From assembly GCF_030817415.1 (NCBI RefSeq), contig NZ_JAUSZI010000002.1:1922001-1986000 (forward strand): a stretch of DNA of 64,000 nt, read 5' to 3'. Shown here piece by piece: positions 50,001 through 59,279 of the stretch. This DNA is from Streptomyces umbrinus (GTDB lineage Bacteria > Actinomycetota > Actinomycetes > Streptomycetales > Streptomycetaceae). The notes beneath the pieces were generated by a model. That model searched no databases. It was not told the origin of the DNA and was given only the letters and a program-made list of their open reading frames with translations. Positions within the stretch are counted from its first letter, which is position 1, and each line of letters starts with the position of its first letter. The position numbers and the translations under genes were made by a program.

Positions 50001-51550
50001 CGACGAGCACGACTTCGGAGTCGTCGGCCGCCACTCCGCTCTTCGACCTTCAGGCACTGGTGGTGGCGGTGCGCAGGCGCCGCCGCCTCTGGTGCGCCAT
50101 GGCGCTCCTCGGGCTGGTGGCCGGCGGGGCGGTGGCGGTCCTGCTGCCGCCTCCGCCGAGCGCGGTGACCAAGGTGCTGGTCGCGCATGCGGAGGACCAG
50201 CCGAACGACACCGGAACGCTGATGCGCACCGACGTCGCGGTGCTGGGGACCACGCGGATCGCCGACGAGGCCCTGCGGGCCCTCAAGTCCCGGGAGAAGC
50301 CGGAGGACTTCATGCGGGACTACCGGGGCACCGGCTTGACCAACAACGTGATGCAGATCGATGTGACAGGTGACAGCGACGCGGAAGCGGTGGCCCGGGC
50401 CAAGGCGCTGGCCGACGCGTTCATCGCGGACCATGTGCGACGGATGCGGGAAACCGCGACGGCCGAGTCCAAGGCCCTGCTCGACCAGCGTGACCGCATG
50501 CGGGACGAACTCGCCCAGGTCAATGAGGAGATCGGAAGCCGAACGCCGGAGAGCGAGCCGACGGCGTCGGCGACCATCGAGACGCTCTTCGCCCGCCGGG
50601 CCGAACTCAACTCGCGGATCGCCGATTTCGACCAGCGCGCCGCGGAGGCGCGCACCGGCACGCCCAAGGTCGTCGCCGGCACGCAGATCGTGGACGCCCC
50701 GCGCGCGGTGCGGCACTGCCTGCCCAGGACCGCTGTCACCAATGCCGCGATCGGACTCGTCCTCGGGCTCGTCGTCGGGCTCGCCCTTGCCGCGGTCCGC
50801 ACGGTGGTGGCGGACCGCCCCGTGCTGCGTCGGGACATCGCGGCGAACCTGGGCGCCTCGGTCATCGCCGAACTGCCCCGCCGGTCGGGCAAGCTGTGGC
50901 AGCGCCGACGGACCCGGGCGACACGCGAACGGCTCACCGCGCATCTGGCCCGCACCGTACGCGGCTCCGCGGAACCGGTGTCGCTGCTGGAACTGGGCTG
51001 TGCGCGCAGCACCAGCGTGATCGCCCTGGACCTCGCCGGGGCACTGGCGGCGGAGGGGCCGGTGGTCGTCATCGACGGTCTGCCCGGCCCGCAGCTCGCA
51101 GGCCGCCGCCCGAAGCCAGGAGCCCCCACCGTGGTCAGCGGCGAGCGTGCCGCGGCCGTGTCGCATCAGGAGCGCCCGATCGGCGTCGGCTCGGTCGCGC
51201 CCGGCACCGCGTGGACCGACCTCCAGTACCTCGGCACCCGGACCGTGCTCGTCGTGCGTGCCGGGCACGGCAGCGCCGCGTGGCTGCACACCGTGGCGCG
51301 GCAGCTCGCGGACCAGCGCATTCCGGTGATCGGGGTGGTGCTGATCGACCCCGATCCGCGTGACCGGACCGACGGGACGCTGTGGGACGGGCTGCACACC
51401 GCGCTGCGCGGCCAGAGCGAGCGGCCGGCCCGGCAGAACGGTGGGGGTACCTCCCACGCCGTTCAGGCAGTGGGGGAGGACCTGCGGCGGACGGAGCGGC
51501 TGCCGGTGCGGGCCGCCCAGGGCCCGGACAACGACCAGGAGGCGCGGTAG
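49997..51550 (+). CDS. Wzz/BY-kinase-like polysaccharide chain-length protein, degenerate P-loop (2)
   Basis: 517-aa inner-membrane protein of the same architecture: TM1 at 33-52 (LWCAMALLGLVAGGAVAVLLP), an extracellular coiled-coil loop (QRDRMRDELAQVNEEIGS, ARRAELNSRIADFDQRAAEA), TM2 near 245-265 and a cytoplasmic kinase-like region. There LLELGCARSTSVIALDLAGALAAEGPVVVIDG occupies the Walker A and A' positions but lacks the GKS/T lysine. RTVLVVRAG and PVIGVVLIDPDP follow as in ParA/BY-kinase folds. The C-terminal 50 residues are partly encoded by a palindromic repeat (51437-51482). GTG start overlaps the preceding stop. It probably acts with the previous protein as a heteromer. Confidence 0.82.
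   Translation: MTTSTTSESSAATPLFDLQALVVAVRRRRRLWCAMALLGLVAGGAVAVLLPPPPSAVTKVLVAHAEDQPNDTGTLMRTDVAVLGTTRIADEALRALKSREKPEDFMRDYRGTGLTNNVMQIDVTGDSDAEAVARAKALADAFIADHVRRMRETATAESKALLDQRDRMRDELAQVNEEIGSRTPESEPTASATIETLFARRAELNSRIADFDQRAAEARTGTPKVVAGTQIVDAPRAVRHCLPRTAVTNAAIGLVLGLVVGLALAAVRTVVADRPVLRRDIAANLGASVIAELPRRSGKLWQRRRTRATRERLTAHLARTVRGSAEPVSLLELGCARSTSVIALDLAGALAAEGPVVVIDGLPGPQLAGRRPKPGAPTVVSGERAAAVSHQERPIGVGSVAPGTAWTDLQYLGTRTVLVVRAGHGSAAWLHTVARQLADQRIPVIGVVLIDPDPRDRTDGTLWDGLHTALRGQSERPARQNGGGTSHAVQAVGEDLRRTERLPVRAAQGPDNDQEAR
51437..51482. repeat. Palindrome-rich repeat (GTGGG..GGTACC..CCCAC type) within coding sequence
   Basis: GTGGGGGTACCTCCCAC at 51441-51457 is a near-palindrome centred on GGTACC and is followed at 51470-51479 by GTGGGGGAGG. 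This resembles the GGTACCTCCC/GGGGGAGG repeats found scattered in Streptomyces genomes, usually between genes. Here it lies in frame near the 3' end of the Wzz-like gene. Confidence 0.6.
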
Positions 51551-51553
51551 GAC

Positions 51554-53488
51554 ATGTGTGGCATCGCAGGCACTTACCGATGGCCGGACGGGAAGGTCGT
51601 GACCGACCGGCTCACCGAAACCCTCGCCCACCGCGGTCCGGACGGGACGGGCCGGTACGGCCACCCCGTCGGTGACGGCGAGGTACAGCTCGGGCACCGC
51701 CGGCTGGCCATCATCGACCTGTCCGGGACCGGCGCCCAGCCGATGGTCTCGGGCGGCCTCGTCCTGACGTACAACGGCGAGCTGTACAACGCGCCCGAGC
51801 TGCGTGGCGAACTGGCATCCGCCGGGGTGCGCTTCCGTGGTACCTCCGACACCGAAGTGCTGCTCGAGGCCTGGCGTCGCTGGGGCACGGACTGCCTGCC
51901 CCGGCTGCGCGGCATGTTCGCGTTCGGGATCTTCGACGAGCGAACCGGTGACCTGGTGCTAGCCCGCGACCAGTTGGGCATCAAGCCGCTGTTCCTGCTC
52001 CGGCGCGGCGGGGGCCTGATGTTCGCCTCCGAGCTCAAGGCGCTCGCCGCCGCCACCGGCGGATCGCTGCAGGTGGACCATGGGGCGCTGGTGGCCTCGC
52101 TGCTGTACTACTGGGTGCCGGACTCACGGTGTGCGTTCCGCGAAGCGGAGAAGCTGCCGCCGGGGAGCTGGATGAGGTTCCGGCCCGACGGCCGCGTGGA
52201 GCGCGGCCGGTACTGGCACCTGAAGGACGTCGCCGCCGAAGGCCAGGAGCGGGCCCGGAGCGGCGAACAGCCGGATCTGGCCGCCATCGTCGAGGAGTCG
52301 ACGCGGCGCCACCTGCTCTCCGACGTACCCGTGGCGACCTTCCTCTCCGGCGGCCTCGACTCCAGCTACCTGACCGCGCTGGCGGCCCGCGACCGGCCCG
52401 GGATCTCCGCTTACACGATCGGGTTCCGCGCCGAGGACGCCAGGTTCGAGGCGATGCCGGACGACCTGCGCTATGCCCGGCAGGTGGCCGAGCGGTTCGG
52501 CGTCGACCTGCACGAGATCGAGATCGCCCCGAACGTGCTCGACCTGCTGCCGCAGATGACGTACAGCCTGGACGAGCCGATCGGCGACCCCGCCGCGATC
52601 AACACGTTTCTGATCTGCGAGGCCGCCAGGGAGGCCGGGGTCAAGGTGATGCTCTCGGGGATGGGCGCCGACGAGCTGTTCGCCGGATACCGCAAGCACC
52701 TGGCCAACCTGATCGCGCTGCGCTACCAGCGCGTCCCGCGGCCCCTGCGGCGCGGCCTGTCCAGGGCCGTGGACCGGTTGCCGGTCGCAACGGCCCGCCG
52801 GGGGTACCGGTCGGTGCGCTTCGCCAAGCGGTTCCTCTCCTTCGCCGATCTGCCGGAGGAGACCGCGTTCCGGCGCAGCTACACCATGTACGACCAGGAG
52901 GAGCTACTGGCCCTGGTCAACCCGGACTTGGCCGGGGCGGTCGACGACGTGCTGACCGAGCACGCGGACATCTACCAGGACAACGACCTCGACGACTTCG
53001 TCAACCGCATGTGCCTGGGCGACGCCCGGATGTTCCTGCCGGGCCTGAACCTCGCCTACACGGACCGCTCCAGCATGGCCGCGTCGACCGAGGTGCGGGT
53101 GCCGTACGTGGATGTCGAGGTGGTCAAGGCGGCGTTCGCCGTGCCCGGCGACCGCAAGATCGTCGGACGACAGGGCAAGGCCGTCCTCAAGGAGGCGGCC
53201 ACCTCGATCCTGCCCCGGGAGATCGTGTACCGGCCCAAGGGCCTGTTCAGCGCCCCTTTGCGCGCCTGGATGAGCCGGGATCTGGCACCGCTGGTGCGCG
53301 AGGTGGTCAACGACGGTGTGCTCGTCAACTCCGGGCTCCTGCGCCGTGACGCGCTGGCGCGCATGGTCGCCGAGGACGCCGCCGGGCAGCGGGACTTCTC
53401 CAAGCATCTGTGGCATGTGCTGACCCTCGAGTACTGGTACCGCGACGCGACCTCCGGGTCCGGTCGGAGCGCTCGCTCGGCGGCGTAG
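51554..53488 (+). CDS. Asparagine-synthetase-like glutamine amidotransferase (AsnB/WbpS type)
   Basis: 644-aa enzyme with an N-terminal glutaminase (catalytic Cys2, MCGIAGTYRW, LAHRGPDG, LTYNGELYN, ARDQLGIKPLF) and a C-terminal ATP-pyrophosphatase synthetase domain (PP-loop SGGLDSS at 265-271, SGMGADELFAGY, MAASTEVRVPYVD). In polysaccharide loci such proteins amidate the C6 carboxylate of uronic acids rather than aspartate. The adjacent AlgD-like dehydrogenase supplies such a substrate, so a uronamide sugar is a good inference. A conserved YRPKGLFSAPLRAW block near the C-terminus is typical of this subgroup. ATG 51554 lies just after the Wzz stop. Confidence 0.92.
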   Translation: MCGIAGTYRWPDGKVVTDRLTETLAHRGPDGTGRYGHPVGDGEVQLGHRRLAIIDLSGTGAQPMVSGGLVLTYNGELYNAPELRGELASAGVRFRGTSDTEVLLEAWRRWGTDCLPRLRGMFAFGIFDERTGDLVLARDQLGIKPLFLLRRGGGLMFASELKALAAATGGSLQVDHGALVASLLYYWVPDSRCAFREAEKLPPGSWMRFRPDGRVERGRYWHLKDVAAEGQERARSGEQPDLAAIVEESTRRHLLSDVPVATFLSGGLDSSYLTALAARDRPGISAYTIGFRAEDARFEAMPDDLRYARQVAERFGVDLHEIEIAPNVLDLLPQMTYSLDEPIGDPAAINTFLICEAAREAGVKVMLSGMGADELFAGYRKHLANLIALRYQRVPRPLRRGLSRAVDRLPVATARRGYRSVRFAKRFLSFADLPEETAFRRSYTMYDQEELLALVNPDLAGAVDDVLTEHADIYQDNDLDDFVNRMCLGDARMFLPGLNLAYTDRSSMAASTEVRVPYVDVEVVKAAFAVPGDRKIVGRQGKAVLKEAATSILPREIVYRPKGLFSAPLRAWMSRDLAPLVREVVNDGVLVNSGLLRRDALARMVAEDAAGQRDFSKHLWHVLTLEYWYRDATSGSGRSARSAA

Positions 53489-53544
53489 AGAACGGCGAAG
53501 ACGACGAAGACTGCGAAGACGGCTGAGGAACAAGGGGACTTCGG

Positions 53545-55746
53545 GTGAAGCAGGTTGTTCAGAACTACAAGAGCGGCGAGCTGGCGGTGCTCGACGTTCC
53601 GGTGCCGGGGTGCAAGCCGGGCGGTGTCCTCGTCCGCACGGCCTACTCGCTCATATCCACCGGGACCGAGCTCATGAAGGTGTCCGAGGCCGGCATGTCG
53701 ATGCTGGGCAAGGCCCGCTCCCGCCCTGACCAGGTGGCCAAGGTCATGCAGAGCGTCGCCACCAACGGGGTGCCCGCCACCTACCGCAAGGTGATGGGCA
53801 AGCTGGACTCCTACACGCCGCTGGGCTACTCGCTGTGCGGGGTGGTCGAGCAGGTCGGCGCCGGGATCGACGACGTGAAGGCCGGCGACCTCGTGGCCTG
53901 CGCCGGCAACGAGCACGCGCTGCACGCCGAGCTGAACTGGGTGCCGAAGAACCTCTACACCCCGGTGCCGGACGGCCTCGCGCCGCGGCACGCGGCCTTC
54001 GGCACCGTCGGGTCGATCGCGATGCAGGGCGTCCGCCAGGGAGAGCCGCAGCTCGGCGAGGTGGCGCTGGTCATCGGCCTCGGTCTTATCGGGCAGCTGG
54101 TGGTGCAGCTCCTCGCCGCCTCGGGGGTCCGCGTCGTCGGCGTCGACCCCGACCCGGTGCGCTGCGAGCTCGCCGAGCGCCTGGGCGCCGCGGCCTGCGG
54201 CGATCCCGCGTCCACGGCCGTGGAGGCCGCCGTCGCCGAACTCACCGGCGGTCACGGCGTCGACCAGGTGTACCTGGCCGCCGGCGGCGGCAGCAACCAG
54301 CCCGTCGAGCTGGCCGCCCGGCTCTGCCGGGACCGCGGCCGGGTCGTCGACATCGGCAAGTGCCGCCTGGACCTGCCGTGGAACGCGTACTACGAGAAGG
54401 AGCTCGACGTCCGGTTCTCCCGCTCGTACGGCCCCGGCCGCTACGACCCGGAGTACGAACTGGAGGGGCGGGACTACCCGATCGGCTATGTGCGCTGGAC
54501 CGAGCGCCGCAACCTGGCGTGCTTCCTCGATCTCCTCGCCCGCGGCCGCGTCGACGTGGAGCCGCTGGTCTCCCACGTCGCGGACTTCGACGACGCCGTG
54601 GAGACGTACCAGAGCCTCAAGGACGGCGAGTTGAAGGCCGTGGCCGTGCTGTTCCGGTACCCCGAACAGAAGGAAGAGGCGGCTCCTGAGGCCCCGGCGG
54701 TGGCCGTGCCCGCGGTGCGGCGCAGCGACAAGGTGTCGGCCCCGGCCCGGGCCGCCACCTCGCCGGTGCGCCTCGCGTTCGTCGGCGCGGGAAACTACGC
54801 GACGTCGATGCTGCTGCCGCACCTGGCCCGGCGCGACGGCGTCGAGTTGTCGGCCGTGGTCACCACCACGGCGCTGTCCGCGGCCAACGCGCAGCGGAAG
54901 TTCGGCTTCGCCGAGGCGACCACCGATCTCGACGCCGTGCTCGACGACAAGTCCATCGACGCGGTGTTCGTGGTCACCCGGCACAGCTCGCACGCCGAAC
55001 TGACCCGCAGAGCGCTCCTTGCCGGCAAGACGGTGTTCGTGGAGAAGCCCCTGGCCCTCACCGAGGACGAGCTGGCCGGCGTGCTCGATGCGGTGGAGGA
55101 GTCCGGCAACGACCGGCTGCAGGTGGGCTTCAACCGCCGGTTCGCGCCGCTGCTGCAGGAGGCCAGGAAGCGGTTCGGCGCCCGGACCGGCCCGGCGAGC
55201 CTCCGCTACCTGGTCAACGCGGGCCGGCTGCAGCACGGCAGCTGGTATCTCCGACAGGGCACCGAGGGCTCACGGTTCGCCGGCGAGGGCGGTCACTTCA
55301 TCGACACGGCGAGCTGGCTACTCGATGCCGACCCGGCATCGGTGTACGCGGTCTCCCCGGCCGGCAACGAGGACTTGCAGGTCGTCCTTGGCTACCCGGA
55401 CGGGTCCACCGCCACCATCAGCTACGTCACCACGGGCGCGGCCGGCTTCCCGAAGGAGACGCTGGACCTCATCGCGGACGGCAAGGTGCTGCGGCTCGAC
55501 GACTTCGTCCGTGCCTCTGTGTATTCGGACGGGACAGCCGGCCGCAAGCAGTGGGTCAGCTCGCGGCTGCCCAAGGTCCGGGACAAGGGCCAGAACGCCG
55601 AGCTGGCCGCGTTCGTCAAGGCCGTGCGGACCGGCGGGCCGATGCCGGTGCCGCTGGAGTCGCTGGTCGCCACCACGTCGGCCACCCTCGCCGTGCAGGC
55701 CGGCCTGGCCGGCGGCGCGCCGGTGACGTTGGCGAGGGCGCGATGA
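53545..55746 (+). CDS. Bi-domain oxidoreductase: zinc-ADH-like fused to Gfo/Idh/MocA
   Basis: 733-aa fusion. Residues 1-370 form a medium-chain alcohol-dehydrogenase-like domain with GYSLCGVVEQVGAGIDDVKAGDLVACAGN and the cofactor strand VALVIGLGLIGQLVVQLLAASGVRVVGVD. After a Pro/Ala linker (about 373-410), residues 410-733 form a Gfo/Idh/MocA domain with RLAFVGAGNYATSMLLPHL and VFVEKPLALTEDEL, whose EKP lysine is characteristic. Such fusions occur in polysaccharide loci beside asnB and heparinase-fold genes, as here. A two-step sugar oxidation/reduction is likely; the substrate is unknown. GTG 53545 has AAGGGG upstream, and the stop overlaps the heparinase gene by ATGA. Confidence 0.92.
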   Translation: MKQVVQNYKSGELAVLDVPVPGCKPGGVLVRTAYSLISTGTELMKVSEAGMSMLGKARSRPDQVAKVMQSVATNGVPATYRKVMGKLDSYTPLGYSLCGVVEQVGAGIDDVKAGDLVACAGNEHALHAELNWVPKNLYTPVPDGLAPRHAAFGTVGSIAMQGVRQGEPQLGEVALVIGLGLIGQLVVQLLAASGVRVVGVDPDPVRCELAERLGAAACGDPASTAVEAAVAELTGGHGVDQVYLAAGGGSNQPVELAARLCRDRGRVVDIGKCRLDLPWNAYYEKELDVRFSRSYGPGRYDPEYELEGRDYPIGYVRWTERRNLACFLDLLARGRVDVEPLVSHVADFDDAVETYQSLKDGELKAVAVLFRYPEQKEEAAPEAPAVAVPAVRRSDKVSAPARAATSPVRLAFVGAGNYATSMLLPHLARRDGVELSAVVTTTALSAANAQRKFGFAEATTDLDAVLDDKSIDAVFVVTRHSSHAELTRRALLAGKTVFVEKPLALTEDELAGVLDAVEESGNDRLQVGFNRRFAPLLQEARKRFGARTGPASLRYLVNAGRLQHGSWYLRQGTEGSRFAGEGGHFIDTASWLLDADPASVYAVSPAGNEDLQVVLGYPDGSTATISYVTTGAAGFPKETLDLIADGKVLRLDDFVRASVYSDGTAGRKQWVSSRLPKVRDKGQNAELAAFVKAVRTGGPMPVPLESLVATTSATLAVQAGLAGGAPVTLARAR

Positions 55747-57740
55747 CTGTGAACTCGGGGAGTCCGGCCTGGTACCTGCGGCGGTTGTCCCGGATGGGAC
55801 CGCGGGAGGTCGGCGGCCGGGTGGGCGACGCGGTGCGCAGGCGGCGGTGGCGGTCGGAACCCCCGGACTGCCCGAGCGTGACCGGCGCCCGGTTCACCGC
55901 GGTACTGCCCGCCGGGACGTTCGCCGCAGTACCCCCGGACGCCGCGAAACGTCTCGTCGCCGAGGCGGACCGGCTGATGTACGGGCACGCCGAGTACTTC
56001 GGGGTGGTCCGCGACGACCTGACCGACCCGGACTGGTGGTGCGACCCGAAGACCGGGCGCCGGGCCCCCTGGGGCTACGCCTTCGACGTGCCGTACCGGA
56101 ACGAGGACGCGGTCGGGGACATCAAGCAGATCTGGGAGCCGTCCCGGCATCAGTACCTCACCCAGCTCGCCGCCGCCTACGCGATCACCGGGAACGAGCG
56201 GTACGCCGAGCGCGTGGCCGAGCACCTGCGGTCGTGGTGGACGGCCAACCCACCGCTGCGCGGCGTGCACTGGATCAGCGGCATCGAGCTGGGCATCCGG
56301 CTGCTGTCCTGGGTGTGGATCCGCCGGCTGCTCGACGGCTGGCCGGGCGCGGCCGGTCTGTTCGAGGGCAACCCGGTGGCACTGAACCAGATCTGGCACC
56401 ACCAGCGCTGGCTGGCCGCCTTCCCCAGCCGGGGGTCCTCGGCGAACAACCACGTCATCGCCGAGGCCGCCGGGCAGTTCGCGGCGGCCTGCGCGTTCGG
56501 GTGGTTCCCCTCCTCGGCGCGCTGGCGGGCCGGCGCTCTGCGGTCGCTGGAGCGTCACCTGCGAAGCAACACCTTCCCCTCCGGCCTCAACCGCGAGCTG
56601 GCCACCGAGTATCACGGACTTGTGCTGGAACTCGGTCTGGCCGCGGTGGCCGAGGCCGACGCCGCCGACGTACCCGTCCCCGCGACGATCCGGCTGGTGC
56701 TGCTGCGGATGACCGACGCGCTCGCGGCCGTCGTGGACAACCGGCTACGGCCCCCGCGTCAGGGGGACGCGGACGACGGGCACGGTCTGGTCGTGGACGG
56801 CGCGGGCACCGACCGCTGGGCCTCGCTGCTGGCCACCGGGGACGCCGTGTTCGGCCGGCTCGCCTGGTGGCCGGCGGTGACCGGCACCGATGTGCGCACT
56901 CCGCTGCTGGCCGCGCTCATCAGGCCGTACCCGAAAGATGGAACCGCACCGGCCGTGACCCGCCCGGCAAGCCGTCCGGACCGTTTCGCGGACGCGGGCA
57001 TGACCATCCTGCGCGGTCCGGCGGAGATCTGGTGCCGCTGCGACGGTGGTCCGCACGGCTTCCTGTCCATCGCCGCGCATGCCCACGCGGACGCGCTGTC
57101 CGTGGAGATCCGGCACGACGGGGTCGACGTGCTCGCCGACCCGGGGACGTACTGCTACCACGGGCAGCCCGAGTGGCGGCAGTACTTCCGCTCGACCCTC
57201 GGCCACAACACCCTGCAGCTGGACGGCGGTGACCAGTCCGTCTCCGGCGGCCCGTTCCTGTGGACCCGGCAGGCCCGCAGCCGCGTCCTGGTCGCGGACT
57301 CGTCCGACGCCTCCGACGGGGGGACGGCCCACTGGTGTGCCGAACACGACGGCTACCAGCCCTGCGTGCACCGCCGCCAGGTGGAACTGACGGCCGCGAG
57401 GCAGGAGTTGAGGATCGTCGACGAGGTGCGCGGCCCGCGCCGGGCCGTACAACTGGCGTTCCACCTCGGCCCCGCGATCGCCGCGGACCTGGCGGACAAC
57501 CGGGCCGTGCTCACCTGGAGCCGGGACGGCGAGGACCGCTTCGCCGTGCTCGACCTGCCCGGGCAGCTGAGCTGGCGGTCGCATCGCGGCGAGACCGACC
57601 CGCCGCTGGGCTGGTACTCCCCCGGCTTCGGGCGCAAGGAACCCGCCACGACGCTGGTCGGCACCGGCTTCACCGACGGCTCTGCGCCGTTGGGGGAGTT
57701 CACCACCGTGCTCAGGTTCCGCGGCCCGGAGGACGAGTGA
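55743..57740 (+). CDS. Heparinase II/III-family protein
   Basis: 665-aa protein with an N-terminal (alpha/alpha)6 toroid (about 1-370) and a C-terminal beta-sheet heparinase II/III domain (about 400-660). The toroid contains WEPSRHQYLTQLAAAYAITGNERYAERVAEHL and the conserved RGSSANNHVIAEAAG with the catalytic-region Asn/His. The sheet domain starts FADAGMTILRGPAEIWCRCDGGPHGFLSIAAHAHADALSVEI, with the conserved HAHADALS, and then TLGHNTLQLDG. The fold is shared by heparin and alginate lyases (PL12/15/17/21). No signal peptide is seen, so a cytoplasmic role in trimming or remodelling is possible, as in other polysaccharide loci. ATG 55743 overlaps the previous stop. Confidence 0.92.
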   Translation: MTVNSGSPAWYLRRLSRMGPREVGGRVGDAVRRRRWRSEPPDCPSVTGARFTAVLPAGTFAAVPPDAAKRLVAEADRLMYGHAEYFGVVRDDLTDPDWWCDPKTGRRAPWGYAFDVPYRNEDAVGDIKQIWEPSRHQYLTQLAAAYAITGNERYAERVAEHLRSWWTANPPLRGVHWISGIELGIRLLSWVWIRRLLDGWPGAAGLFEGNPVALNQIWHHQRWLAAFPSRGSSANNHVIAEAAGQFAAACAFGWFPSSARWRAGALRSLERHLRSNTFPSGLNRELATEYHGLVLELGLAAVAEADAADVPVPATIRLVLLRMTDALAAVVDNRLRPPRQGDADDGHGLVVDGAGTDRWASLLATGDAVFGRLAWWPAVTGTDVRTPLLAALIRPYPKDGTAPAVTRPASRPDRFADAGMTILRGPAEIWCRCDGGPHGFLSIAAHAHADALSVEIRHDGVDVLADPGTYCYHGQPEWRQYFRSTLGHNTLQLDGGDQSVSGGPFLWTRQARSRVLVADSSDASDGGTAHWCAEHDGYQPCVHRRQVELTAARQELRIVDEVRGPRRAVQLAFHLGPAIAADLADNRAVLTWSRDGEDRFAVLDLPGQLSWRSHRGETDPPLGWYSPGFGRKEPATTLVGTGFTDGSAPLGEFTTVLRFRGPEDE

Positions 57741-59278
57741 GCGTCAAGAAGCGGCACTGGGCGCCGGCGGCGGCACCGTTGGCACTGGCCCTGCTGATGG
57801 TGACCGGCTGCGACAGTTCGCAGGGCACCAAGACGGACCCGAAGGCCGCGGCATCCACGTCCGCCCCGCCCGCGGCCCGATCGGTGGCCCACGTGTGCGC
57901 CGAGCCCGCGGCCGGGCCTACGAAGGCGCCGGCGGGCGCGGTGACGGTGGACCCCGCGGTGGTCGGTGACCTGGCCGCGAAGACCAAGAGCAGCCCCCCG
58001 AAGACCACGTTCTGGCTTCGGCCGGGCAAGCACAGGCTGGATCCGGACCGCTACGCCCAGGTCATCCCCAAGAAGGGGAACCGCTACCTCGGCGCGCCGG
58101 GCGCGGTGCTCGACGGCCGGAAGAAGAACCAGTACGCGTTCGGCGGCAGCGCCAGTGACGTCACCATCCGCTACCTGACCGTGCAGCGTTTCGTCGCGCC
58201 GCACGACGAGGGCGTGGTCAACCACGACTCGGCCGACGGATGGGTGATCGAGCACGCGACGATCCAGAACAACTCCGCCGCCGGGCTGATGGCCGGTGCC
58301 CGCCAACAGGTCCGCGCCAACTGCCTGCGCGACAACGGCCAGTACGGAATGAACGCCTACAAGGCCGGCGACTCCATCCGCGGCCTGGTGGTCGAGGGCA
58401 ACGAGATCGTGGGCAACAACACCGGCGACTGGGAGCGGCGGAAGGAGGGCTGCGGCTGCACCGGAGGCATCAAGTTCTGGGCCGTCAACGGCGCCGACGT
58501 ACGCGGCAACTGGGTGCACGACAACCGCGGAACAGGGTTGTGGGCGGACACGAACAACAACGACTTCCGCATCGAGAACAATGTGATCGAGGCCAACGAC
58601 GGTGCCGCGCTGATCTACGAGACCAGCTACAACGCGGTGATCCGGAACAACACGATCCGGCGGAACAACTGGGTCGAGGGCCGCAAGGGGGCCGACGGCG
58701 GAGACGACTTCCCGTACGCGACCGTCTACCTGTCCGAGTCCGGCGGCGAACCACGGGTCCGAGCCCGTACCGACAGGATCGAGGTCTACGGGAACCTGCT
58801 GGAGAACAACTGGTCCGGAATCACCCTGTGGGAGAACGCCGACCGGTTCTGCAACAGCCCGGCCAACACCTCGTCCGGTGACTGCACGTTGCTGGTGCGG
58901 AACCCGGACCGCTGCGCGCAGCCGGCGATCGCCAAGGCACCGCTCTACTCCGACTGCCGGTGGAAGACCCAGCGGGTGGACATCCACGACAACCGCTTCG
59001 TGCTGGACAAGTCCGTCGTCGAGTGCACGGCGATGTGCGACCGAATGGCGGTGCTGTCCAACTACGGCACGTATCCGGACTGGTCGCCGTACAAGGGCGA
59101 GCGGGTGGCCGACGCGATCACCCGCAAACAGCACAATCGCTGGCACGACAACGTCTACCTCGGCCCATGGAGTTTCGTCGCCCACGACCCGGGCCGGGTG
59201 CTCAGCTTCGGGCAGTGGCAGGGCGGGACCTACCAGCAGGACACGGGCAGCACCCTCGGCCCACGGGCCGGTGGTTGA
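57737..59278 (+). CDS. Parallel beta-helix lipoprotein (pectate-lyase/C5-epimerase-like fold)
   Basis: 513-aa exported protein. The signal ends in the lipobox VTGC with Cys25 lipidated, then a Lys/Ala/Ser/Pro linker to about 65. The body is a right-handed beta-helix with short N-rich coils: GGSASDVTIRYLTVQRF, IEHATIQNNSAAGLMAGA, VEGNEIVGNNTGDWERR, VRGNWVHDNRGTGLWAD, IENNVIEANDGAALIYE, VIRNNTIRRNNWVEG. Six cysteines in the C-terminal part (for example ECTAMC) may form disulfides. Beta-helix proteins include uronate lyases, epimerases such as AlgG and sulfatase-like hydrolases; catalytic residues cannot be assigned here. It probably processes the polymer at the cell surface. GTG start overlaps the heparinase stop. 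Confidence 0.88.
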   Translation: MSVKKRHWAPAAAPLALALLMVTGCDSSQGTKTDPKAAASTSAPPAARSVAHVCAEPAAGPTKAPAGAVTVDPAVVGDLAAKTKSSPPKTTFWLRPGKHRLDPDRYAQVIPKKGNRYLGAPGAVLDGRKKNQYAFGGSASDVTIRYLTVQRFVAPHDEGVVNHDSADGWVIEHATIQNNSAAGLMAGARQQVRANCLRDNGQYGMNAYKAGDSIRGLVVEGNEIVGNNTGDWERRKEGCGCTGGIKFWAVNGADVRGNWVHDNRGTGLWADTNNNDFRIENNVIEANDGAALIYETSYNAVIRNNTIRRNNWVEGRKGADGGDDFPYATVYLSESGGEPRVRARTDRIEVYGNLLENNWSGITLWENADRFCNSPANTSSGDCTLLVRNPDRCAQPAIAKAPLYSDCRWKTQRVDIHDNRFVLDKSVVECTAMCDRMAVLSNYGTYPDWSPYKGERVADAITRKQHNRWHDNVYLGPWSFVAHDPGRVLSFGQWQGGTYQQDTGSTLGPRAGG

Positions 59279-59279
59279 G

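Noticed and set aside
53056..55236. 726-codon minus-strand open frame
   Set aside because: Antisense to the AsnB-like and bi-domain oxidoreductase genes, both strongly supported.
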